Origin: Candidatus Neomicrothrix sp.
GTDB taxonomy: Bacteria > Actinomycetota > Acidimicrobiia > Acidimicrobiales > Aldehydirespiratoraceae
Direction: 5' to 3'
Assembly: GCA_017852795.1 (NCBI GenBank)
Contig: JAFMKU010000016.1
Span: forward strand, 1 to 35,080
Length of the DNA stretch: 35,080 bases
Shown here: positions 9,460 to 17,967 of the stretch, one piece after another
Position numbering within the stretch: position 1 is the stretch's first letter
Layout: the number at the start of each line of letters is the position of its first letter
Position numbers and translations under genes: made by a program
Notes under the pieces: generated by a model
Told to the model about the DNA's origin: nothing
Databases searched by the model: none
What the model saw: only the letters and a program-made list of their open reading frames with translations

Positions 9460-9640
9460 CCACCTAACCACCGTTTCGGTGCGTTAGGTCGGCCAAAGCC
9501 ACCGAACCGTGTCCTGCACGGCTCAGCGCGGACGTCGACATCCCGGCGTCCGTTTCTTCGTTTTCCGGCTTGTTCGGTAGACGGGAAAAGGGCGTTTCCA
9601 CACACTACGGAGGTTCCGTGCTCACGAGGAGTTCAGGGCG
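9460..9640 (+). promoter_or_regulatory. candidate structured 5' leader of infC
   Basis: Possible -10 TAGGTT at 9448-9453. Stem-forming segments include CACCG-TTT-CGGTG, CCGTG-TCCTG-CACGG and GGACG-N12-CGTCC. GAGGAG SD at 9626-9631. Confidence 0.45.
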
Positions 9641-10276
9641 ATAGCACCGCCAACAAACGAGCCAAGGATCAATGATCGCATTCGTGCCCGAGAGGTTCGC
9701 CTCGTAGGGCAGGACGGCGAACAGATCGGCATCAAGCCATTACCTGAAGCGTTGAACATCGCCCGCCAGGCTGGCCTCGATCTTGTCGAGGTGGCCGATC
9801 AGGCAAACCCACCGGTTTGTCGGATTATGGATTACGGCAAGTTCAAGTACGAGGCTGACCAGCGGGCCAAAGAATCCCGAAAGAAATCATCCAACCTCAC
9901 GGTCAAGGAGATGAAGTACCGGCCAAAAATTGGGCCTGGTGACTTCGACACCAAAACCAAGAAGGTGGAGAAGTTCCTTGGGGAAGGTCACAAGGTCAAA
10001 GTCACGATCATGTTCAGGGGACGCGAGATGCAGCATCCTGAGCTTGGACGCAAGATCCTTAACAATGTGGCTACCGAAGTTGAACATGTCGGCAAGGTGG
10101 AGTTTCACCCCCGACAAGATGGTCGCAACATGGTGATGGTGCTCGCTCCGGACAAGCAGGCTCAGGCCCGCTATGAGAAGGAACGTCGCAAACAAGCTGA
10201 CGCTGAAGCACGGGAACGTGGAGCGGTGGACAGCGACCCAGCAACCGAAACAGTCGTAACCGACGAAGAAGAGTGA
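9641..10276 (+). CDS. infC: translation initiation factor IF-3, predicted AUA start
   Basis: In-frame conserved N-terminus upstream of the tracked TTG: (ATA)[70 protein letters not shown]. No ATG/GTG/TTG between the upstream in-frame TAG (9578) and TTG 9752. GAGGAG SD 9 nt before ATA. Confidence 0.92.
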   Translation: MAPPTNEPRINDRIRAREVRLVGQDGEQIGIKPLPEALNIARQAGLDLVEVADQANPPVCRIMDYGKFKYEADQRAKESRKKSSNLTVKEMKYRPKIGPGDFDTKTKKVEKFLGEGHKVKVTIMFRGREMQHPELGRKILNNVATEVEHVGKVEFHPRQDGRNMVMVLAPDKQAQARYEKERRKQADAEARERGAVDSDPATETVVTDEEE

Positions 10277-10286
10277 GAGAGACCCC

Positions 10287-10478
10287 ATGCCGAAGATGAA
10301 GACCCATCGTGGTGCCGCCAAGCGGTTCCGGCGCACCGGGACCGGCAAATTGATGCGCCGCCAGGCCAACAAGAACCACATCATGGAAAAGAAGAGCCCG
10401 AAGCGGGTACGGCAACTGCGTGGTGACACGGCCGTTTCGTCCGCTGATGAGCGCAACCTTCGGGACCTCGGCGTCTGA
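10287..10478 (+). CDS. rpmI: 50S ribosomal protein L35
   Basis: [40 protein letters not shown]. Confidence 0.97.
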   Translation: MPKMKTHRGAAKRFRRTGTGKLMRRQANKNHIMEKKSPKRVRQLRGDTAVSSADERNLRDLGV

Positions 10479-10527
10479 GCCGGCCCGTATCCGACGAACA
10501 GTATTCAAGCACTAAGGGAGAAGTGAG

Positions 10528-10896
10528 ATGGCACGTGTAAAGCGTTCTGTGCACTCGAAGAAGCGGCGTAAGGTCGTTCTTGAACGGGCCAAAGGTCATT
10601 ACGGGAACCGGTCACGGGTCCTGAAGGCCGCCAACGAGTCGGTGATGCACGCCGGCAACTATGCGTTCCGCGACCGCCGGGCCCGCAAGGGTGAGTTCCG
10701 CAAGTTGTGGATCCAACGAATTAACGCGGCCTGCCGGGTCAACGGCACGTCGTACAGCCGGTTTATTGCCGGTCTCAAGACCGCAGGGATCGAAGTGGAC
10801 CGCAAGGTTCTGGCTGACTTGGCCGTCAACGAACCAGAGGCGTTTGCCGCTCTCGTCGAAGCCGCCAATCAGGCATCGTCGACGCCGGCATCCTGA
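10528..10896 (+). CDS. rplT: 50S ribosomal protein L20
   Basis: [68 protein letters not shown]. Confidence 0.98.
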   Translation: MARVKRSVHSKKRRKVVLERAKGHYGNRSRVLKAANESVMHAGNYAFRDRRARKGEFRKLWIQRINAACRVNGTSYSRFIAGLKTAGIEVDRKVLADLAVNEPEAFAALVEAANQASSTPAS

Positions 10897-10897
10897 G

Positions 10898-10914
10898 CGG
10901 ACCCCATGGGTCCG
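10898..10914 (+). promoter_or_regulatory. hairpin enclosing the methyltransferase start codon
   Basis: CGGACCC (10898-10904) pairs perfectly with GGGTCCG (10908-10914). The 3-nt loop CAT contains the A and T of the ATG at 10906. Confidence 0.6.
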
Positions 10915-11697
10915 GTTCTCGGAGCGCAGAACCCGCGAATTGTTGAGTTGCGTCGCCTTTTGGGGCGGCGCAACTCGCGTTCTGAGCTGATCGTGATCGA
11001 AGGACCGCGAACGGTCCGAGAAGTGTGTTCAGCCGGTCATCGGGCCGAAACGGTGATCGTCCCCGAAACCTTCGTTGATGACCCGGCGGTGGTTGACGTG
11101 CGCAACCAGATCGGGGCCGAAACAGAATGGTTGGTCGTTCGAGATCACGTTTTCGAACGGCTTGCTCCGTCACCGAGTCCGCAACCGATGCTGGCTCTCG
11201 TGGCTCGCCCTCACGGCGAATTTCCGCAACTCGACCAGCAGTCGGTGGTTCTGGTGTTGGCCGAAGTCTCCGACCCAGGCAACGTAGGAACACTGGTTCG
11301 AGCCGCTGATGCGGTTGGCGCGGCCGCAGTGGTTCTGGTCGGTGGCGCGGATCCGTGGGCGCCGAAAGCGTTGCGAGCCTCGGCAGGTTCCATGCTGCGC
11401 CGTCCGATCGTGGTCCGTGACGTGCTCGCCGACGCGGTCGATGAGCTCCGCGAGTTAGGGATGCGGGTGGTTGGCAGCGATGTTCGGTCGGGTCGAGGCC
11501 ACGACAGTGGAGTGCTGACACCACCACTCGCGATCATGGTCGGGTCGGAACCGCACGGGTTGGATCCGACCATCGAGGTTGATGATTGGGTTCACATCGC
11601 CATGCCGGGGCAGACCGAGTCGCTCAACGTGGCTATGGCGGGAACGCTTCTGTTGTTCGAAACCCGCCGGGGGGCTTCGACCACGGCCGAGAATTAG
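10906..11697 (+). CDS. TrmH-family 23S rRNA ribose methyltransferase (TsnR/RlmB-like)
   Basis: NPRIVELRRLLGRRNSRSELIVIEGPRTVREV substrate-binding domain; VVLVLAEVSDPGNVGTLVRAADAVGAAAVVLVGG; IMVGSEPHGLDP; IAMPGQTESLNVAMAGTLLLFETRR. Confidence 0.93.
   Translation: MGPVLGAQNPRIVELRRLLGRRNSRSELIVIEGPRTVREVCSAGHRAETVIVPETFVDDPAVVDVRNQIGAETEWLVVRDHVFERLAPSPSPQPMLALVARPHGEFPQLDQQSVVLVLAEVSDPGNVGTLVRAADAVGAAAVVLVGGADPWAPKALRASAGSMLRRPIVVRDVLADAVDELRELGMRVVGSDVRSGRGHDSGVLTPPLAIMVGSEPHGLDPTIEVDDWVHIAMPGQTESLNVAMAGTLLLFETRRGASTTAEN
10945..10976 (+). promoter_or_regulatory. strong intragenic hairpin near the methyltransferase 5' end
   Basis: GAGTTGCGTCGCC (10945-10957), 6-nt loop TTTTGG, GGCGGCGCAACTC (10964-10976). 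12 of 13 positions are Watson-Crick complementary. Confidence 0.65.
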
Positions 11698-11972
11698 GCG
11701 AGCAGGTCCTGCTGGTCGGGGTGGGCGTCGAGGTAGGCGGCGGCGTACGGGCAGACCGGAACGATCCGGCGGCCCCGGCTGCGAAGGTCGGCCAGCACGC
11801 CAACCATAAGGCTGTCGGCCATGCCCTGCCCCCGGTGCTGCGGGTCGGTTTCGATGTGAGGAACGGTCACGGTGTCGCCGTTGCGTTCGTAGTCAGCGAT
11901 CGACACGATCTGGTTGTCGACCACCAACTCGTAGCGTTGACGTTCGGGGTTATCGCGGACTTCACGTTCCAT
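11694..11972 (-). CDS. GCN5-related N-acetyltransferase, small YjdJ-type
   Basis: RYELVVDNQIVSIADYERNGDTVTVPHIETDPQHRGQGMADSLMVGVLADLRSRGRRIVPVCPYAAAYLDAHPDQQDLL. Confidence 0.88.
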   Translation of the reverse strand: MEREVRDNPERQRYELVVDNQIVSIADYERNGDTVTVPHIETDPQHRGQGMADSLMVGVLADLRSRGRRIVPVCPYAAAYLDAHPDQQDLLA

Positions 11973-12035
11973 GGATTCAGTGTTGCACGCCAGGGTGCAC
12001 CGGCGGGGCTTTCGACCGCCTAACCTGAGAAGCCG

Positions 12036-13052
12036 ATGACCACCGCAGCCGCGCTCACCGCAGAACTCGAAACTGTCTTGGCCGAGGCCACGACCCGGCT
12101 CGCCGCGGCCGATGACTTAGCCACGGTCGCCGCGATCGACAGCGAGTTCCTCGGCAAGAAGTCGACGGTCAGTGCCGCCAAACAACAGTTGGGCGCGCTC
12201 GACGCTGACCAGCGCAAAGCAGCGGGTCAGGCCATCAACGCCATACGCGAGGCGTTGACCGGGCAGGTAGAAGCGGCCCGGATTCGGGTCGCAGACCAGG
12301 CCCGAGCGGAGCAGGTAGCGGCTGAACGGCTCGACCTCACCGAACGCTTGTCGTCGATCCGGCGTGGTTCGCTCCACCTCAACACGCAAGCCCGAGACCG
12401 GCTCGAAGATGTGTTTGTCGGGATGGGGTTCACTATCGCTGAAGGCCCTGAGGTTGAAACCGCTTGGTACAACTTTGAGGCGCTCAACATTCCGGAATGG
12501 CACCCGGCTCGCGGCAGCTTCGACACCATCTTCGTCAACTTGGGTGAACCCGAAGAAGTCATGTTGCGGTCCCACACCTCACCGGTGCAGATCCGCACCA
12601 TGGAGGTTCAGGAACCACCGATTTACATCGTGGCGCCCGGGCGCACCTTCCGAACCGACACCGCGGACGCCACCCACCTGCCGGCGTTCAACCAGATCGA
12701 AGGGTTGGTCGTGGACCGTGGGATCACCCTCGGAGATTTGGCCGGGACCATGCAAGAGTTTGTCCATGCCTTTTTCGGTCGTGAAGTCAAAACCCGGCTA
12801 CGGCCGTCCTACTTTCCGTTTACCGAACCTTCAGCCGAGTTCGACATCTCTCGCCCGGACGGTTCCTGGCTTGAGTTAGGGGGCTGCGGGATGGTGCATC
12901 CGAACGTGCTGCGCAACTGTGGCATCGACCCGGAGATCTGGCAGGGGTTCGCGTTTGGTTTCGGGATCGATCGGTTGGCGGTGATGCGCTACGAACTCGA
13001 TGACATTCGTGAACTGGTCAACAACGATGTGCGTTTTCTGCACCAATTCTGA
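12036..13052 (+). CDS. pheS: phenylalanyl-tRNA synthetase alpha subunit
   Basis: HPARGSFDTIF, LRSHTSPVQIRTM, PSYFPFTEPSAEFDI, GFAFGFGIDRLAVMRYELDDIRELVNNDVRFL. Confidence 0.97.
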   Translation: MTTAAALTAELETVLAEATTRLAAADDLATVAAIDSEFLGKKSTVSAAKQQLGALDADQRKAAGQAINAIREALTGQVEAARIRVADQARAEQVAAERLDLTERLSSIRRGSLHLNTQARDRLEDVFVGMGFTIAEGPEVETAWYNFEALNIPEWHPARGSFDTIFVNLGEPEEVMLRSHTSPVQIRTMEVQEPPIYIVAPGRTFRTDTADATHLPAFNQIEGLVVDRGITLGDLAGTMQEFVHAFFGREVKTRLRPSYFPFTEPSAEFDISRPDGSWLELGGCGMVHPNVLRNCGIDPEIWQGFAFGFGIDRLAVMRYELDDIRELVNNDVRFLHQF

Positions 13053-13121
13053 TCGGAACCTTTCCCATGTCCTGCCTGTATTCGTCCTGCGACCCGGCCT
13101 GCTCGGCCTAGCCTGTCTGCG

Positions 13122-15494
13122 ATGAAGGTCACGCTTTCTTGGCTCCGCGAGTTCGCCCCCGATATTGCTGGCGACCCTGACGAACTTGGCGAGATTCTGA
13201 GCAGTCTGGGTCTCGCGGTTGAAGGAGTGGAGATCATCGGCGAGCTCGTCGATGGGGTAGTGCTGGCCCGAGTTCTGGACCTTCGAGCGCATCCCGACGC
13301 CGATAAGATCCAGCTCGTTGACGTCGATCCTGGCGACGGCAACCCGTTGCAGGTGTGCTGTGGGGCGTTCAACATGAGTGTCGGCGATCTGATCCCGTTC
13401 GCCACGGTGGGCACGGTGATGCCCAACGGGATGGAAATCGCTCAACGAGAAATGCGGGGCCAGCTCTCCAACGGCATGTGCTGTTCCGCGGCGGAGATCG
13501 GGTTTGGAAGCGACGCCGACGGCATCTTGATCCTCAACGACCGCGTCGTCGACGGAGCAACGTTGGGAATGCCGTTGGCCGAAGCGCTCGGCCTTGAAGC
13601 CGACGTGCTGTGGGATCTCGAAGTGAACGCCAACCGTCCCGACGCGTTGTCGGTGGCGGGAGTGGCCCGCGACTTAGCCGCGGCGTTGGGGGTCAAGTTC
13701 AGCTACCCCGATTATCCGATCGTGCACAGCGACGAACCGGTCGCCGGTTTGCTCGATGTCACCATCGAAGACCCTGAACTGTGTGGACGGTTCGTGGCGA
13801 CGGTGCTGCGAAACATCACGGTGGGAACGTCACCAGAATGGATGCAGCGGCGCCTGACTCAGCTGGGGATGCGACCGATCAACTCGATCGTGGACATCTC
13901 GAACTACGTCATGCTCGAACTGGGGCAACCGAACCACACCTTCGATCTCGACACGTTGGTTGACGGCAAGCTGGTGGTCCGAAGGGCGCAAGCCGGAGAA
14001 ACCATCGAAACCCTGGATGGCGCGGTGCGGCATCTCGAACCGAGCGACGGGGTCATCGCCGATGGCAACGGCGTGCTGGTTTCGTTGGCCGGGGTGATGG
14101 GTGGTGCCCACACCGAGATCTCTGCGTCTACCCGCAACGTGCTGCTTGAGATGGCCTGGTGGGATCCGCCGTCGATTTCGCGGACCGTGAAACGACTCAA
14201 CCTCCCGTCGGAGGCATCGACCCGGTTCCGGCGAGGCGCCGACTGGGGTGACAACATCAGCCGCGCCATGCGGCGGTTCATTCAGTTGGCGACCGAAGCG
14301 GGCGCGGTTGCCGTGGACGGCGTGGTTGATGTCGCCGGACAGACCCCAGCTCGCGAACCAGTGCCGGTGCGGGTGGCCAAAGTCAACGGTCTGCTCGGCA
14401 CCACCCTGACCGCTGAAGCGATGGTGGCGTTGCTCGAACCGATTGGTTTCACCTGTGCGGGTTCGGGCGAGGTGATCGAAGTTACGGTGCCGACCTGGCG
14501 TTGGGATACCGAAACCGAGACGGATATCGCCGAAGAAGTCGGCCGCATGTTCGGCTACGAAAACATCCCGCCAACCGTGCCCAAAGGGCCCGCGGCTGGC
14601 GGATTGTCGGCCTACCAGCAGGATCGCCGCCTCGTGCGTGACGTGCTGGTCGGGTTGGGTTGCGACGAAACCCTGCCGATGCCGTTCCTGGCGCCGGGTG
14701 ATCTCAGTCGTGCGGCGCTTCCCGAAGACGGGGTCACCCTCACCAACCCGTTGCACGCCGAAGAGTCGGTGTTGCGAACCTCACTGCTGCCGGGCCAGCT
14801 CAAAGCCATTGCCTACAACCAGTCTCACCGCAGCGACCCGGTTCGGTTCTTCGAGATCGACCACGTGTTCCTCCCGGCCGCCGAAGGTCAGGTGCTGCCC
14901 GATGAACGGGAATACCTTGCGGTGGCTCTCGCCGGAGAAGAAGCCCCAGCCGCAGTCGCAATCCTAGATGTGTTGGATCGTGCGTTGGCTCTGCCGAACC
15001 TGCAACTGACCCCCGCGGATTTGCCCGGTTTGCATCCGACCCGTTCGGCCGAGGTCGTGATCGCCGGTCGAACCCGAGGTCAGGTTGGCGAAGTCGATCC
15101 GGGAGTGCTGGCTGCCTATGGCGTGCAGGGCCGGGTGGCCTGGTTGCAACTTGACCTTGGTGAAGTGCTCAACGGCCCCCACGGGACCCGTCGGTACACG
15201 CCGGTCAGTAAGTTCCCGTCCAGCGACGTGGATCTAGCGTTTGTACTTGCCGATGGCGTGCAGGCAGCTCAGGTAGAAGCCAGCATCCGTAAGGCGGGCG
15301 GTTCGTTGCTGGCCGGTTTGGAGTTGTTCGACATTTACCGCGGCGAAGGTCTTGAAACCGGTGAACGGTCGTTGACCTACCACCTTCGTTTCCAAGCAGC
15401 GGACCGGACGCTCACTGATGCTGAGGTGGCCGAACTTCGTCAAGCCTGCATCCAACAGGTTGCGAACAAAACTGGCGCCACCCTTCGTAGCTAG
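13122..15494 (+). CDS. pheT: phenylalanyl-tRNA synthetase beta subunit
   Basis: MKVTLSWLREFAPD, tRNA-binding-domain-like VDVDPGDGNPLQVCCGAFNMSVGD, MRPINSIVDISNYVMLELGQPNHTFD, C-terminal FDX-ACB. Confidence 0.97.
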   Translation: MKVTLSWLREFAPDIAGDPDELGEILSSLGLAVEGVEIIGELVDGVVLARVLDLRAHPDADKIQLVDVDPGDGNPLQVCCGAFNMSVGDLIPFATVGTVMPNGMEIAQREMRGQLSNGMCCSAAEIGFGSDADGILILNDRVVDGATLGMPLAEALGLEADVLWDLEVNANRPDALSVAGVARDLAAALGVKFSYPDYPIVHSDEPVAGLLDVTIEDPELCGRFVATVLRNITVGTSPEWMQRRLTQLGMRPINSIVDISNYVMLELGQPNHTFDLDTLVDGKLVVRRAQAGETIETLDGAVRHLEPSDGVIADGNGVLVSLAGVMGGAHTEISASTRNVLLEMAWWDPPSISRTVKRLNLPSEASTRFRRGADWGDNISRAMRRFIQLATEAGAVAVDGVVDVAGQTPAREPVPVRVAKVNGLLGTTLTAEAMVALLEPIGFTCAGSGEVIEVTVPTWRWDTETETDIAEEVGRMFGYENIPPTVPKGPAAGGLSAYQQDRRLVRDVLVGLGCDETLPMPFLAPGDLSRAALPEDGVTLTNPLHAEESVLRTSLLPGQLKAIAYNQSHRSDPVRFFEIDHVFLPAAEGQVLPDEREYLAVALAGEEAPAAVAILDVLDRALALPNLQLTPADLPGLHPTRSAEVVIAGRTRGQVGEVDPGVLAAYGVQGRVAWLQLDLGEVLNGPHGTRRYTPVSKFPSSDVDLAFVLADGVQAAQVEASIRKAGGSLLAGLELFDIYRGEGLETGERSLTYHLRFQAADRTLTDAEVAELRQACIQQVANKTGATLRS

Positions 15495-15511
15495 CGCCTA
15501 CGATCAACGCC

Positions 15512-16489
15512 ATGAAGATTTGGCGTTCGCATCAGCTCGGAGAACCGTTGGAGGTTCTGTCACTTGACGAGGTCGACGAACCATCGCCGGGCCCAGGCCA
15601 AGTACTGATCGAAACCACCGCGGTCGGGTTGACGTTTCCTGACGTGCTTTCGCTTCGAGGCATCTATCAGGTCCCGACCCGGCTGCCGTTTACGCCAGGT
15701 GGAGAAACCGCCGGGGTGGTAGCCGCCGTAGGTGAAGGGGTCGATCACCTCACCGTAGGGACCGCGGTCACCGTGCTCGGTGGCGGCCTCGCGGAGCGCA
15801 ACGTGGTAGCTGCTAGTTCGTGTTTCGCCTATCCGACCGAGCATCTCAGCCCGGCCCAGGCCGCAGCGATACCAGTCAACTACGGAACGACCTGGTTCGC
15901 TCTGCACAATCGGGCCAAACTCCAAGCGGGCGAAACGGTGCTGATCACCGGTGCGGCTGGGGGTACCGGCACCGCCTGCATCCAGTTGGCGTTGGCGGCG
16001 GGAGCGATCCCGATCGCCGTGGTTGGTGGTGAAGAAAAAGCGGCGCTGGTGCGGAGCCTCGGAGTGGAACATGTGGTTGATCATCGGGCCACTCCAGACT
16101 GGGTGGACGTGGTTCGCGACATGAGCGGCGGTGGCGTTGACGTGGCCTACGACGCGGTAGGCGGCGAGGCGTTTCACCAGGTTCGACGCTGCATGGCCTG
16201 GGATGGCCGGCTGCTGATCATCGGGTTTGTCGGTGGCATCGCCGATGCGCCGACCAACCATGCGCTGCTCAAAAACTATTCGATCGTGGGTGTCCACTGG
16301 GGCGCGTCGCTGATGCGTGACCCGGCCAGTGTGGCGGCGCAGATGGCGGAGGTGTTCGCGCTAGCCGAGCAAGGAGCGGTGGCTCCCGCGTTGTATCCAC
16401 CGTTTACGTTCGACCAGGCCGCGGTGGCAATTCAAGCCATTGCTGATCGTCAGGTGTCGGGCAAAGCGGTGGTTGTCCGCGAACGCTGA
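15512..16489 (+). CDS. NADPH:quinone oxidoreductase-like MDR-superfamily dehydrogenase
   Basis: GLTFPDVLSLRGIYQVPTRLPFTPGGETAGVVAAVGEGV, VLITGAAGGTGTACIQLALAAGA, GGGVDVAYDAVGG. Confidence 0.9.
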   Translation: MKIWRSHQLGEPLEVLSLDEVDEPSPGPGQVLIETTAVGLTFPDVLSLRGIYQVPTRLPFTPGGETAGVVAAVGEGVDHLTVGTAVTVLGGGLAERNVVAASSCFAYPTEHLSPAQAAAIPVNYGTTWFALHNRAKLQAGETVLITGAAGGTGTACIQLALAAGAIPIAVVGGEEKAALVRSLGVEHVVDHRATPDWVDVVRDMSGGGVDVAYDAVGGEAFHQVRRCMAWDGRLLIIGFVGGIADAPTNHALLKNYSIVGVHWGASLMRDPASVAAQMAEVFALAEQGAVAPALYPPFTFDQAAVAIQAIADRQVSGKAVVVRER

Positions 16490-16604
16490 TCGCTTCGACG
16501 TGGTTCGACCCGTCGGTGGCCGCGGAACCGGCCGCAAGCTGCGTTAGTCTTCGCCGCGTCACCATCCAAAGCGCGTCGACGCTTTACCTACAGGAGAGAA
16601 GCGG

Positions 16605-17957
16605 ATGTTGGATTTCCGTGCGGCTTCACAGGCCCATGTCGTCCCGCATTTCACGAAGGGCGCGGCGTGGAACGCCGAGAACTTGGTGGTGATGGACCGA
16701 GGCGAAGGGTGTTACGTCTGGGACACCGACGGCAACCGGTATCTCGATGGTCTTGCCGGCCTGTTTTGTACCAACCTTGGTCATGGGCGCCGTGACCTGG
16801 CCCAAGAAGCCGCCCGGCAGATGGAACGGCTGGCGTTCTACCCCAACTGGGGTTTCACCCACGAACCGGTTTCGAAAGCGGCGACGCTGATCGCCGACGT
16901 TGCCCCCGGGGACCTCGACGAAGTGTTTTTCGTCAGTTCCGGTTCGGAAGCGGTGGAGTCGGCGATGAAGTTCGCTCGCAACTATCACCTCGCCAACGGT
17001 GACGAGGGGCGTTACAAGGTCATCTCTCGGGAGTGGAGCTACCATGGCACCACGTTGGCTGCGCTCACGGTGACCGGCGTGCCGAAGTTTCGCAAACACT
17101 TCCTGCCGATGATGTGGGACGGGGTACGTCATGTGCCCAACACCCTCGGCGACACCTCCGAGCAGTTGGACAGCGCCCGGGCCGTGGAAGAAATGATCCT
17201 GGCTGAAGGCCCCGAGACGGTGGCGATGGTGATCGCAGAACCCGTACAAAACGGACGTGGATGTCTGGTTCCTCCCGACGGGTACTGGCAGGAGCTGCGG
17301 CGGATCTGCGACCGGTACGGCGTGTTGTTGTGTGCCGACGAAGTGATCTGTTCGTTCGGTCGGTTGGGGCATTTCTTTGGCAGCGAACGCTTCGGGGTGG
17401 TGCCGGACCTGATCACGTTCGCCAAAGGGGTCACCAGCGCGTATCTGCCGCTCGGCGGGGTGGTGGTTCGCCGGGCGTTGATGGACCAGATTTGGGATTC
17501 CGAGGTCGGCTTGTTTAACCATGGATCCACCTTCGGTGGCCATCCGGTCGCGACCGCGGTCGCGGCGGTCAACATTCAGGCCATGCACGACGAAAAGGTC
17601 ATGGAACACGTCCGCAGCCACGAGCAGTATCTGCGGGACGGGTTTGCCGCGCTGGTTGCAGCCCACGGGATCGTTCGCGAATGGCGAGGCACCGGCTACT
17701 TCTATGCCTTGGAGTTGATGCGAGACCGCGAGACCGGTGAGGACCTCAGTGAGGCTGACGCCGCGGGTTTGCAGGGCGGTGTGTTAGCCCGGATTCTTCG
17801 GGAAGAAGGTTTGTTGGTGCGACCCGATGACCGGGGGGCCACCATGTTGACTTTCTCGCCGCCGCTGGTTGCCGACCGGGACGTGATCGATGATCTTCAC
17901 GCCCGCGCCGACCGGGTTCTGAACCGCACCGCGGCATGGCTGAACGAAAACCGGTAG
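16605..17957 (+). CDS. tpa: class III PLP aminotransferase, probable taurine:pyruvate aminotransferase
   Basis: Class III motifs (YLDGLAGLFCTNLGHGR, VSSGSEAVESAMKFAR, LLCADEVICSFGRLG, TFAKGVTSAYLPLGGV). Specificity is inferred from adjacency to pta and xsc. SD AGGAGAG. Confidence 0.75.
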   Translation: MLDFRAASQAHVVPHFTKGAAWNAENLVVMDRGEGCYVWDTDGNRYLDGLAGLFCTNLGHGRRDLAQEAARQMERLAFYPNWGFTHEPVSKAATLIADVAPGDLDEVFFVSSGSEAVESAMKFARNYHLANGDEGRYKVISREWSYHGTTLAALTVTGVPKFRKHFLPMMWDGVRHVPNTLGDTSEQLDSARAVEEMILAEGPETVAMVIAEPVQNGRGCLVPPDGYWQELRRICDRYGVLLCADEVICSFGRLGHFFGSERFGVVPDLITFAKGVTSAYLPLGGVVVRRALMDQIWDSEVGLFNHGSTFGGHPVATAVAAVNIQAMHDEKVMEHVRSHEQYLRDGFAALVAAHGIVREWRGTGYFYALELMRDRETGEDLSEADAAGLQGGVLARILREEGLLVRPDDRGATMLTFSPPLVADRDVIDDLHARADRVLNRTAAWLNENR

Positions 17958-17967
17958 ACCTGTACCA

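Noticed and set aside
9509-9580. Possible 23-aa leader peptide in the infC leader (GTG, MSCTAQRGRRHPGVRFFVFRLVR, TAG)
   Set aside because: The FF-F run recalls Phe attenuation peptides, but there is no SD and no clear terminator/antiterminator pair. Chance is likely in a 180-nt leader.
13830-14756. 308-aa minus-strand ORF antisense to pheT
   Set aside because: Same antisense artefact; pheT is unambiguous on the plus strand.
16626-17666. 346-aa minus-strand ORF antisense to tpa
   Set aside because: His/Arg/Gly/Gln-rich mirror translation with no domain. The plus strand encodes a clear aminotransferase.
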